From NCBI GenBank assembly GCA_018702715.1, contig JABIYQ010000319.1, forward strand, positions 1-25,509: DNA of 25,509 nucleotides. Direction: 5' to 3'. How positions within the stretch are numbered: the first letter of the stretch is position 1; every line of letters begins with the position of its first letter. The DNA is from Desulfobacula sp. (GTDB lineage: Bacteria > Desulfobacterota > Desulfobacteria > Desulfobacterales > Desulfobacteraceae). Positions 17,332 through 23,990 of this stretch are shown piece after piece. A program made the translations under genes and the position numbers. The notes below the pieces were generated by a model, which did not search any database, had not been told where the DNA came from, and worked only from the letters and a program-made list of their open reading frames with translations.

Positions 17332-17768
17332 CAAAAGAGTTTGAGCCGGTTATTCTGGCATTTTGCTGTAATTTCTGAGGGTACTCAGCTGCGGACCTGG
17401 CAGGTTCCATGCGATTGAAGATTCCGGCAAATTTTAGGATTGTTCGAGTCCCCTGTACCGGAAAGGTAGATATTATTCATGTCTTGAGGGCATTTGAGAA
17501 AGGAGCTGACGGTGTATATGTGGTCGGCTGTATGGAAGGGGATTGCCACTATAATGAGGGAAATTTTAGGGCCAGAAAAAGAATTGAGCAGGCGGCTAAT
17601 ATTCTTGACAAGGTCGGAGTGGGAGGAGAACGCGTAAAAATGTTCAATCTTTCATCAGGCGAGGGCCCTTTGTTTGCACAGTATTCCATTGAAATGAATA
17701 ATAAAATCCTAGAATTGGGGCCCAGTCCCATAAGGGTGGCAAAACAGAACAAAAAAGATGCAGCTTAA
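17328..17768 (+). CDS. mvhD: Selenocysteine-containing MvhD/FrhD-type iron-sulfur subunit
   Basis: Starting at ATG 17328, which overlaps the hdrA stop (ATGA), the frame reads ILAFCCNF-U-GYSAADLAGSMR; the TGA at 17376-17378 is taken as Sec17. Canonical MvhD has FCCNWC-Y-GADLAG, so the U replaces a conserved cysteine. Other landmarks are RVPCTGKVD, GADGVYVVGCMEGDCHY, GN..A..R, and a C-terminal FNLSSGEGPLFAQ. Total 146 residues, normal for the family. MvhD ([2Fe-2S]) passes electrons between a partner enzyme and HdrA in Mvh-Hdr and in MetFV-Hdr complexes. A conventional annotation that stops at UGA would start at ATG 17409 and lose the first 27 residues, including three of the cysteine/selenocysteine ligand positions. 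Confidence 0.92.
17376..17378 (+). other. UGA recoded as selenocysteine (Sec17 of MvhD)
   Basis: The frame from ATG 17328 is in phase with the long downstream frame, and the UGA lies at the conserved FCCN(W/F)C cysteine. Position, coupling to hdrA and the following stem-loop all support recoding. Confidence 0.9.
17393..17408 (+). promoter_or_regulatory. Bacterial SECIS-like stem-loop for mvhD
   Basis: GGACCT (17393-17398) pairs with AGGTTCC (17402-17408) over six pairs with one bulged U, and the loop is GGC. A bulged U in the upper stem and a G in the loop are the features SelB recognises in E. coli SECIS elements. The loop starts 21 nt after the UGA, nearly the same spacing as in hdrA. Confidence 0.75.
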
Positions 17769-17808
17769 AGCATTAACTATAAATAACAGCTTAATATGAG
17801 GTTGGTTT

Positions 17809-18477
17809 ATGATAATAGCAGAAAAAAAACCCATTGAAGAGATCATAGATGAAGTAAAAGACTTTAATCGAATCCTGATACTCGGGTGTAATGAGTGTGT
17901 GACTGTTTGTGAAGCAGGCGGTAAAAAAGAAGTAGAAGTTCTGGCGTCTGCTTTAAGAATGTATTTTATCACTAAAGGTGATGAAAAAGTGATTTCTGAA
18001 AGAACACTGGAACGACAGTGTGACCATGAGTATCTGGAAGAAATTCGAAGTAATATTGATGATTATGATGCCATTGTTTCTCTAGCCTGTGGTGTGGGTG
18101 TTCAGTTCACGGCGGAAAAGTATCTGACCACACCCTTATTCCCAGGGGTGAATACCGTATGCCTGGGTGCAAATGAAGATCGTGGAATTTGGACGGAAAG
18201 ATGCCAGGCCTGCGGCTCCTGCATTCTTGCCCGAACCGGTGGTATCTGTCCGGTTTCTAGATGTGCCAAAAGAGTTATGAATGGCCCCTGTGGCGGTTCA
18301 ACAAACGGTAAATGCGAGATCAGTAAAGATGTTGACTGTGCCTGGCAGCTTATTATTGATCGGCTGAGTGCATTGAATAAAATGGATGATTATGAGAAAG
18401 TGGCACCGATTAAGGATTGGTCCACAGACAGGGCAGGCGGTCCAAGGACGGTAACCAGGGAGGATGTGAAGATATGA
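17809..18477 (+). CDS. metV: MetV, zinc/iron-sulfur partner of methylene-tetrahydrofolate reductase
   Basis: A 222-residue protein. Its N-terminal half (ILILGCNECVTVCEAGGKKE, about 22-41) and IVSLACGVGVQF resemble the MetV/'methylene-THF reductase C-terminal' family. The C-terminal half carries a cysteine cluster CQACGSCILARTGGICPVSRC (about 136-156) and MNGPCGGSTNGKCE, the family hallmark. In acetogens MetV binds MetF and links it to HdrABC-MvhD. GAGGT at 17798-17802 precedes the ATG by 6 nt. The TGA overlaps the metF start (ATGA), and mvhD ends 40 bp upstream, so it is the third gene of one operon. Confidence 0.9.
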   Translation: MIIAEKKPIEEIIDEVKDFNRILILGCNECVTVCEAGGKKEVEVLASALRMYFITKGDEKVISERTLERQCDHEYLEEIRSNIDDYDAIVSLACGVGVQFTAEKYLTTPLFPGVNTVCLGANEDRGIWTERCQACGSCILARTGGICPVSRCAKRVMNGPCGGSTNGKCEISKDVDCAWQLIIDRLSALNKMDDYEKVAPIKDWSTDRAGGPRTVTREDVKI

Positions 18478-19406
18478 GTACTTTATATACTGCAAGTAAT
18501 CTGGAGAAAGTGCTAAAAGCTGGGCACATTGGTGTTACGTCTGAGTGTGGTCCACCAAGGGGAAGTGATTCTGAAGAAGTAAGAAAAAAAGGTCTTTTGA
18601 TCAAAGACTATGTGGATGCCATAAACGTAACCGACAACCAGACTGCCATGACCAGAATGTCTTCTCTTGCAGCCTGCATACATCTCAAACTCATAGGGAT
18701 TGAACCGGTTCTCCAGATGGTAACAAGGGATAGAAACAGGGTTGCCCTCCAAAGTGATATTTTAGGAGCAGCTTCATTTGATATCCCAAATATGCTATGT
18801 CTTTCAGGAGATCATCAGAGTTTTGGTGATTGTGCACAAGGCCAGAATGTTCATGATCTGGATTCCATGCAGCTGGTTCAGACAGTTAGATACATGAGGG
18901 ATGAAGGAAAATTTTTGGGTGGAGATGACATTAAGCGTCCGCCAAAAATATTTGTGGGTGCTGCTGCCAACCCCTTTGCCGATCCCTTTGAAATAAGGGT
19001 GCCGCGTCTTGCAAAAAAGATTGCCTGTGGTGCTGAATTTATCCAGACCCAATGTATTTATAACCTGGATAAGTTTAAAGAATGGATTAAAAGGGCAAAT
19101 GAAAGAGGATTGACAGAGAAAACGTTTATCATGGCCGGCATGACCCCCATGAAATCCGTGGGCATGGCCAAATACATGAAAAACAGGGTGCCGGGGATGG
19201 ATGTGCCTGATGAGATTATCAATCGTCTGGCAAGCGTTCCAAAAGACAAACAGGCCCAGGAGGGCATTGATATCTGTGTTGAACATATCCAGGAACTCAA
19301 GGAAATAAAAGGGGTTTCAGGATTTCATATTATGGCCATTGAATGGGAAGAGAAAGTTCCTGAAATAGTAGAAAGATCAGGACTCTACCCAAGACCGAAA
19401 GTATAG
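18474..19406 (+). CDS. metF: 5,10-methylene-tetrahydrofolate reductase MetF
   Basis: A 310-residue TIM-barrel flavoprotein with the MTHFR landmarks TSECGPPRG (near residue 22), DAINVTDNQ (about 47-55), LQMVTRDRNR, LCLSGDH (about 107-113), VGAAANPFADPF, CGAEFIQTQ..YN (about 184-195) and GFHIMAIEWE. It interconverts methylene- and methyl-tetrahydrofolate in the Wood-Ljungdahl methyl branch. The frame is open from 18417, but ATG 18474 is chosen: it overlaps the metV stop, has AGGGAGGA (18457-18464) 9 nt upstream, and gives the normal N-terminus. Being coupled to metV, mvhD and hdrA suggests it draws or donates electrons through that complex, not free NAD(P)H alone. Confidence 0.95.
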   Translation: MSTLYTASNLEKVLKAGHIGVTSECGPPRGSDSEEVRKKGLLIKDYVDAINVTDNQTAMTRMSSLAACIHLKLIGIEPVLQMVTRDRNRVALQSDILGAASFDIPNMLCLSGDHQSFGDCAQGQNVHDLDSMQLVQTVRYMRDEGKFLGGDDIKRPPKIFVGAAANPFADPFEIRVPRLAKKIACGAEFIQTQCIYNLDKFKEWIKRANERGLTEKTFIMAGMTPMKSVGMAKYMKNRVPGMDVPDEIINRLASVPKDKQAQEGIDICVEHIQELKEIKGVSGFHIMAIEWEEKVPEIVERSGLYPRPKV

Positions 19407-19428
19407 TCAATCTAAACTAAAAATCTTC

Positions 19429-19474
19429 AAAGGATACAGGTTTAAAGGAAAACCCTTTACCTGTATCCTTTTTT
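19429..19474 (+). terminator. Rho-independent terminator of the hdrA-mvhD-metV-metF operon
   Basis: A 13-bp perfect stem (AAAGGATACAGGT at 19429-19441 with ACCTGTATCCTTT at 19459-19471), with further AAAGG/CCTTT pairing inside, followed by six T residues. It is placed 22 bp after the metF stop. Confidence 0.92.
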
Positions 19475-19515
19475 GTATTAAGACTATAAAAAAAATAATA
19501 CTCCAAGGAGAGAAA

Positions 19516-19821
19516 ATGGCTGTAATCGTAAAATATATTGTTGTCAGGAATGGAGAGGAAAAGATGACATTTGCGACAAAAAAAGAAGCAGACGCCTATG
19601 ATAAAATGCTCGATATTGCCGACAATTTGTTTGAATTCCTGGAAAGTTCAAAAATTAAACTCAGTGAAAATCAACTTGAAGACATCAGCTTATTACTGGC
19701 AGATAACAAGGATAAACTGATTCCCATATTAAGGGGAGTCAAGCCAAAGAAAAAAATCGTAAAAAAGCCTGAACAAAAAGAAAGTAAACCCAAAAAAGCC
19801 AAAGCACAAAAAAACAATTAG
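19516..19821 (+). CDS. yebG: YebG-family DNA-damage-associated small protein
   Basis: A 101-residue protein: MAVIVKYIVVRNGEEKMTF, then KKEADAYDKMLDIADNLFEF, closely matching the YebG family, followed by a lysine-rich tail (about 76-101) that could bind nucleic acid. In E. coli yebG is LexA-regulated, but its biochemical role is not established. AAGGAG at 19505-19510 precedes the ATG by 5 nt. No E. coli-type CTGT-N8-ACAG box is visible upstream; GTATTA (19475-19480) with TAATAC (19496-19501) is a weak inverted repeat in the promoter area, and deltaproteobacterial LexA boxes differ anyway. Confidence 0.9.
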   Translation: MAVIVKYIVVRNGEEKMTFATKKEADAYDKMLDIADNLFEFLESSKIKLSENQLEDISLLLADNKDKLIPILRGVKPKKKIVKKPEQKESKPKKAKAQKNN

Positions 19822-20192
19822 CCAGTCTTGCTTTTAGGTTCAAGAGTCCTTTTTAGGGTGTCCGGCATTTCAAGAGACTTATGAAGAAGCAATAATTTTC
19901 ATACATTTACCGGAACAGTCTTATGCCCATCCTCGTCAAAAATAAATTCAACAATTCAAATAAATTCAACAATTCAGTAATACTATTTAAAGGAAACGGG
20001 TTCCAAGAGCGGTTCCGGGTAGATAAAAAGTGGATTTCTTAAAGAAAAAATTGAATCCAGTGAAATACATTTCCCAGGCTTTACATAGGAAAATAATTAC
20101 TTGTTGAAAAAGGTAAAAAAGATTGACTTTTACCAGGCACTGCTATCTTATGTGTAATAATTGTTTCTAATATTGTTTTGTTGAGGTATTTT
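19822..20192 (+). other. Gene-free gap with a promoter-like element
   Basis: 371 bp without a convincing gene on either strand. It contains the 18-bp tandem repeat listed separately, a doubled CGGGTTCC/GCGGTTCC segment (about 19998-20020), and TTGACT (20123-20128) with TCTTAT after 17 bp, or an extended TGCTATCTT, as a possible promoter for the PilZ cluster. No hairpin with a T run of convincing strength was found after yebG. Confidence 0.5.
19940..19975 (+). repeat. Perfect 18-bp tandem repeat (two copies)
   Basis: AAATAAATTCAACAATTC at 19940-19957 is repeated at 19958-19975 without spacer. Two copies only, so it is a slippage product or paired binding site; it is not a CRISPR. Confidence 0.85.
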
Positions 20193-20453
20193 GTGTTCCA
20201 GTTAAGCAGTAGTTCATTCTTATCTAAAGAAAAATCTCAATTTTACAATTCAATTGCCCGTACCCTTGACCATCAAATTGCCCATCTTAAGAAAATAAAA
20301 GAAAAATTAACAAGTTATTACATAAACCACTTGTCAATGAGCACTTTTGAAACATTGAACGGATCCACGTCGCAGAAGCTTGTTGGTGTCTATCAAACAA
20401 TTGACGGCATAGGGTTCCCCTGCAATACCTATGAAGCGATAATCAATGAATGA
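20193..20453 (+). CDS. Small protein of unknown function coupled to the PilZ gene
   Basis: The proposed GTG start at 20193 has GAGG (20183-20186) 6 nt upstream and gives 86 residues; TTG codons at 20178/20181 are alternatives without a ribosome site. The N-terminal half is helical and charged (FLSKEKSQFYNSIARTLDHQ, then IAHLKKIKEKL); the rest has no motif I recognise, no signal peptide and no membrane helix. The stop lies 8 bases inside the following PilZ gene, so the two are probably translationally coupled. It could be a partner or regulator of the PilZ protein. Whether it is a real gene rests on coupling and composition only. Confidence 0.5.
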   Translation: MFQLSSSSFLSKEKSQFYNSIARTLDHQIAHLKKIKEKLTSYYINHLSMSTFETLNGSTSQKLVGVYQTIDGIGFPCNTYEAIINE

Positions 20454-20886
20454 CAAACGAAAACATATCAGGGTGTCCCTTGAAAACAGTGTAAATTTTG
20501 AAATAGGGGAACACATGGTTGTAGGTAAATCCATTGATATCAGCAGAAACGGAATGCTGGTCATGGTAAATATTCCTGAATCACATCCTGCTGTAAAGAG
20601 TGTCTCCTTTAACCTGCCCAACCTGTCGGAACAACTTCATATACAATGCAAAACAGCATGGATAAATAAAAAAAATAACGGCCATGATCATGAATATGTT
20701 TTAGGGATAGAGTTTTCCCATCAAACAGAAGCTCCGGTTATGTTTATTGATACCTTTATAAAAGATTTGGTCCAGACAAAACTGGTAGATGGTCGTGGTT
20801 CAGCTGAACAAAGAAAGATCCCGCGTACGATGTGCCTTCTTACAGAAATTTCCAGTGAGAAAAAAATATTTCTATTGTTTCAATAG
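20446..20886 (+). CDS. PilZ-domain protein, N-terminal frame of a split giant PilZ/acyl-hydrolase/methyltransferase
   Basis: A 146-residue frame. Residues 1-115 form one PilZ (c-di-GMP receptor) domain with the arginine motif RKHIRV (5-10) and DISRNG (31-36, the D/NxSxxG motif). A second PilZ domain begins at RKIPR (about 124-128), but the frame ends after LLFQ at 20886, before its second motif. That motif (ENISPEG) continues in the -1 frame from 20859, so this protein ends in half a domain. A single extra A in the A7 run at 20860-20866 would join it to the next frame as a roughly 1180-residue protein. As it stands it would be a one-domain PilZ adaptor with a broken tail. Confidence 0.8.
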   Translation: MNDKRKHIRVSLENSVNFEIGEHMVVGKSIDISRNGMLVMVNIPESHPAVKSVSFNLPNLSEQLHIQCKTAWINKKNNGHDHEYVLGIEFSHQTEAPVMFIDTFIKDLVQTKLVDGRGSAEQRKIPRTMCLLTEISSEKKIFLLFQ

Positions 20887-20898
20887 AAAATATTTCTC
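20857..20898 (+). other. Frameshift site: A7 run within a quasi-palindromic hairpin
   Basis: Seven A residues (20860-20866) are followed directly by a stem: AAATATTTCTATTG (20864-20877), loop TTT, CAATAG (20881-20886), then AAAATATTT (20887-20895). This gives 14 base pairs with one bulged A; GAG (20857-20859) and CTC (20896-20898) extend the symmetry. Moving into the -1 frame here restores the second PilZ domain. The upstream frame stops at TAG 20884-20886, inside the stem. Confidence 0.8.
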
Positions 20899-20948
20899 CT
20901 GAAGGATGTCTTTTAAATTTTAAAGGGGAGCTTTGTTCAAGTGACAGA

Positions 20949-23900
20949 ATGGATCTTGAATTTTACCTTCCCGATGACACAAGAAAAATCGAAGCCAGTG
21001 GTATTATAACCCATGTAATCAGAAATTGTTTTAAGGGTATAAACAGTGCAGGAGTTGTTTTTAACAATATTAATGAGATTGATCAGAAAAGAATATATAA
21101 CTTTATTGTGAGTACTGCTTCAAATTCCGCATTAAAAGCCCTGCAGGAAACAATCTCAAAAAAAGAAATCAGAGAAAACTATCAAATTACCAACCTGAAC
21201 AAAATAGATGCAATTTTAAACCATGTTATGAAAGAGAATGTGTTTCTGAATATTTTATTTGAAGATAGTCAGAAAATGTTTGAATTAAATATTGATAAAG
21301 TAATTATCAAAGATCGGGTGTTTATAACCTCGAACCAAAAGCAAGTATTAAATCCCGTGCCGATTGAAAACCATCCTTCTTATGTTTCCTTTTATTTCAA
21401 GGGTGGCAGTTATTATTTTAAGACAAAACTTGTCAAGTTTAATAATAGCAGTTTGATATTTTCATTTCCTTTTATTTTGTATCAGTCTGAAAAAAGAGCA
21501 TATACAAGGGAATTATTTTGTGGTGATACAGATATTTCCATTAGCTTAGATGAAATATCAGGCAGGAAAGTTCAGGGTAGACTAATTGACATTAGCAGTC
21601 GTGGATTCTTGTGTGAATTTTCTTTTGATAAAGGTATTGAGAATTCGATCAAGTCAGGGCAGGCACTAAACTATATTTTAAATAACAATTATGGTCTGGA
21701 CTCATACGGAGAGATACGTCATATAAAAAAAAGAAAAATACCGAACGGGGGCAGGGTCCTTCAAATTGGTGTTGAAGCAGGTATCAAACGATGTGATTTT
21801 ATCTTTGAAAAATTTCAGTCTTCTATATGGAAGAAAAAAACGATATATCAAAAAAAACTTTCATCAATTGTAAAACAAATGATGACCTCCAAGTTTGTTA
21901 CCTATGAAAACAGCGCCGGCAAAAAAATTGCTGCATTTGTTAATTATACCCGTAAAGATATCATGGCGCCGGTTGTTATTCTTCCTCCTGCCTTTGGTAA
22001 GAAAAAGGAAACATTATCACCTCTTGTATCAACATTGATTGCAAATTATCGCCATTTAAATAAGGATATAATAACCATACGGTATGACGGCATTAACAGG
22101 CCGGGTGAAAGTTATAATATGGAGATGTCCCCAAAACGTGGATATGAAATGCTTCATTATAAAATCACTCAAGGTCTTGATGATTTAAAATCAACATTGC
22201 ATTATGTGTACAATAATTCGGTTTTTAAACCCAGCATGGTAATCCTGGTTGCATTCAGCATGTCGGCTATGGATGCGCGTAAAATTATTGTTGATCAGGG
22301 TAATGAGAAGGTTGATTATTTAATCAATGTTATGGGAGCCACATGCGGACAGAGTTCGTTTGGCAATGTAATGGGCGGTATGGATATCATTGGAAATTCA
22401 AGAATCGGTATTCGAAACGGATTGTCCGGGGTGTTGGGCCATCTTCTGGATGTGGATAATATTGCAAAGGATCTGATTGATAATAAATATGCATATATAA
22501 CTGATGCCCGACTGGACATGTCAAAGGCTTCTATCCCTGTGACATGGATTTATGGAAAGTATGACAGATGGGTCCCTGAAAATGAGATCACCGATATTAT
22601 GAGTGTTAAAGCAGATGGTATGCGGGAAGTGATTGAGATACCAACGGGCCATAATCTTCGTTCAAGTGACGATGCCATAAAGACATTCAAGCTGATAACA
22701 AAATTAATTTATCGTATGCAGTATAAAAAAGAGATCAAGCCTATTGCTCCGGACAGGAAAAATATGCTTAAGCTTATCACCTATGAACGGGAGAGACTAT
22801 ACAACCCTGAAGAATTTAATCCCGATGATTATTGGAAGAACTATCTGATTGGTAAGGGAAACAATATCGGGTATGATTTTTATAAGAACATTAAGGAGTT
22901 TAGAGAATTTCTTACGCTTGAAAGTCAGCTTATTGGGCTGGAAAACGGAGAGGTGTTTGCCGACATTGGATGCGGTACAGGTCTTTTTATTGAAAATATG
23001 CTCTTGACCCTCGCAGGTCAGGGAAAAAACATTAATGATTCTCAGCTCGTGTTGGTTGATCTTGTTCAAGAAGCGCTGGATAAATCAAAAGCCAAATGCG
23101 AAAAGTTTTTTCATTCAAATGCATCCCTTCTTCCTCAAACAACTAAATTTATCCAGATGGATCTTGACCCTAACCGGCTGATTCCGGTTAAAAGATTTAT
23201 AAAAGATTCAACACTTGATTTCAATTTTTTGAGAAATCGAATTGATGGATTGATAAATCTAACAATTGACCAATTGTTACAAAAGGCTTCAGCAAGGCTC
23301 TATCAAATAATGAGGGGAGAAATCTTAACCAGTGATGATCACTCTTATTTAAAAAACAATTTTAGTAATGAAGATTATGAAACCCTTGTAGAGTTTAACC
23401 GGGCTGCAAGATTTATCAATAAAAATTTATCTGCCCAGGATATGGTGGATGGAAAATATGTCCATCAAGGATATATCAATAATGAAGACTACTTGAATAT
23501 ACAAACCCATGATATGGCTTTTAAGCGGCTGAATTTCAGCAATAATGGACTGGATTTACATTTACATTTCAATTCAAATTATTTTGATAAAATTATAGCC
23601 AGCCTTTTTATTTCATATCTTTATAATCCAGATGATATTATTTATGAATTTTATAGAATGCTAAAATCCGGCGGTCGATTGCTTGTCTCATCAATGAAAC
23701 CCGATAGTGACATATCCTTGATTTTTACAGATTATATTTATAAGGTTAAAAAATTTGACATGGGGGATACAAACATTAAAGATCAAGAGATGAACTTGGT
23801 GGCTGCCAGAGCTATGTTAAATGAGGCTGCAGGCCTTTTTGAACTGGAAGAGGATGGATACTTTAAATTTTATTCAGATGATGAGCTTATTGCCATGCTT

Positions 23901-23987
23901 AAAAATGCCGGTTTTGAAAATATAAGGGTTACACCATCATTTGGTAAGCCGGAACAGGCTGTGATAATTACTGGGGAAAAACCTTAA
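20949..23987 (+). CDS. PilZ / LuxD-like serine acyl-hydrolase / SAM-methyltransferase fusion
   Basis: 1012 residues from ATG 20949; the frame is open from 20859 and the biological product probably begins at 20446 through a frameshift. Residues 1-60 are the end of PilZ domain 2. Domain 3 has EKRAYTRE (181-188) and DISSRG (214-219). Residues about 325-590 form an alpha/beta hydrolase resembling LuxD-type acyl transferases/thioesterases: ITIRYDGINRPGES, nucleophile elbow AFSMS with S437, D539 in YGKYDRWV, H568 in PTGHNL. The triad spacing (102 and 29 residues) is close to LuxD (Ser114, Asp211, His241). Residues about 640-1012 form a Rossmann methyltransferase: FADIGCGTGLF (670-680), acidic D704 in LVLVDL, LKSGGRLLVSS (905-915), with a long helical insertion at about 740-870. 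It likely releases or transfers an acyl group and methylates a product under c-di-GMP control; the substrate is unknown. Confidence 0.82.
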   Translation: MDLEFYLPDDTRKIEASGIITHVIRNCFKGINSAGVVFNNINEIDQKRIYNFIVSTASNSALKALQETISKKEIRENYQITNLNKIDAILNHVMKENVFLNILFEDSQKMFELNIDKVIIKDRVFITSNQKQVLNPVPIENHPSYVSFYFKGGSYYFKTKLVKFNNSSLIFSFPFILYQSEKRAYTRELFCGDTDISISLDEISGRKVQGRLIDISSRGFLCEFSFDKGIENSIKSGQALNYILNNNYGLDSYGEIRHIKKRKIPNGGRVLQIGVEAGIKRCDFIFEKFQSSIWKKKTIYQKKLSSIVKQMMTSKFVTYENSAGKKIAAFVNYTRKDIMAPVVILPPAFGKKKETLSPLVSTLIANYRHLNKDIITIRYDGINRPGESYNMEMSPKRGYEMLHYKITQGLDDLKSTLHYVYNNSVFKPSMVILVAFSMSAMDARKIIVDQGNEKVDYLINVMGATCGQSSFGNVMGGMDIIGNSRIGIRNGLSGVLGHLLDVDNIAKDLIDNKYAYITDARLDMSKASIPVTWIYGKYDRWVPENEITDIMSVKADGMREVIEIPTGHNLRSSDDAIKTFKLITKLIYRMQYKKEIKPIAPDRKNMLKLITYERERLYNPEEFNPDDYWKNYLIGKGNNIGYDFYKNIKEFREFLTLESQLIGLENGEVFADIGCGTGLFIENMLLTLAGQGKNINDSQLVLVDLVQEALDKSKAKCEKFFHSNASLLPQTTKFIQMDLDPNRLIPVKRFIKDSTLDFNFLRNRIDGLINLTIDQLLQKASARLYQIMRGEILTSDDHSYLKNNFSNEDYETLVEFNRAARFINKNLSAQDMVDGKYVHQGYINNEDYLNIQTHDMAFKRLNFSNNGLDLHLHFNSNYFDKIIASLFISYLYNPDDIIYEFYRMLKSGGRLLVSSMKPDSDISLIFTDYIYKVKKFDMGDTNIKDQEMNLVAARAMLNEAAGLFELEEDGYFKFYSDDELIAMLKNAGFENIRVTPSFGKPEQAVIITGEKP

Positions 23988-23990
23988 ACC

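Noticed and set aside
17409..17768. mvhD starting at ATG 17409
   Set aside because: This omits the conserved FCCNF-U-GY segment, and no ribosome site fits; ATG 17328 overlapping the hdrA stop is preferred.
18417..18473. N-terminal extension of metF to 18417
   Set aside because: It overlaps metV by 20 codons in another frame, has unrelated composition, and the ATG at 18474 has a strong ribosome site and stop/start overlap.
19940..19975. Possible CRISPR-like repeat
   Set aside because: Only two adjoining 18-bp copies, no spacers and no cas genes.
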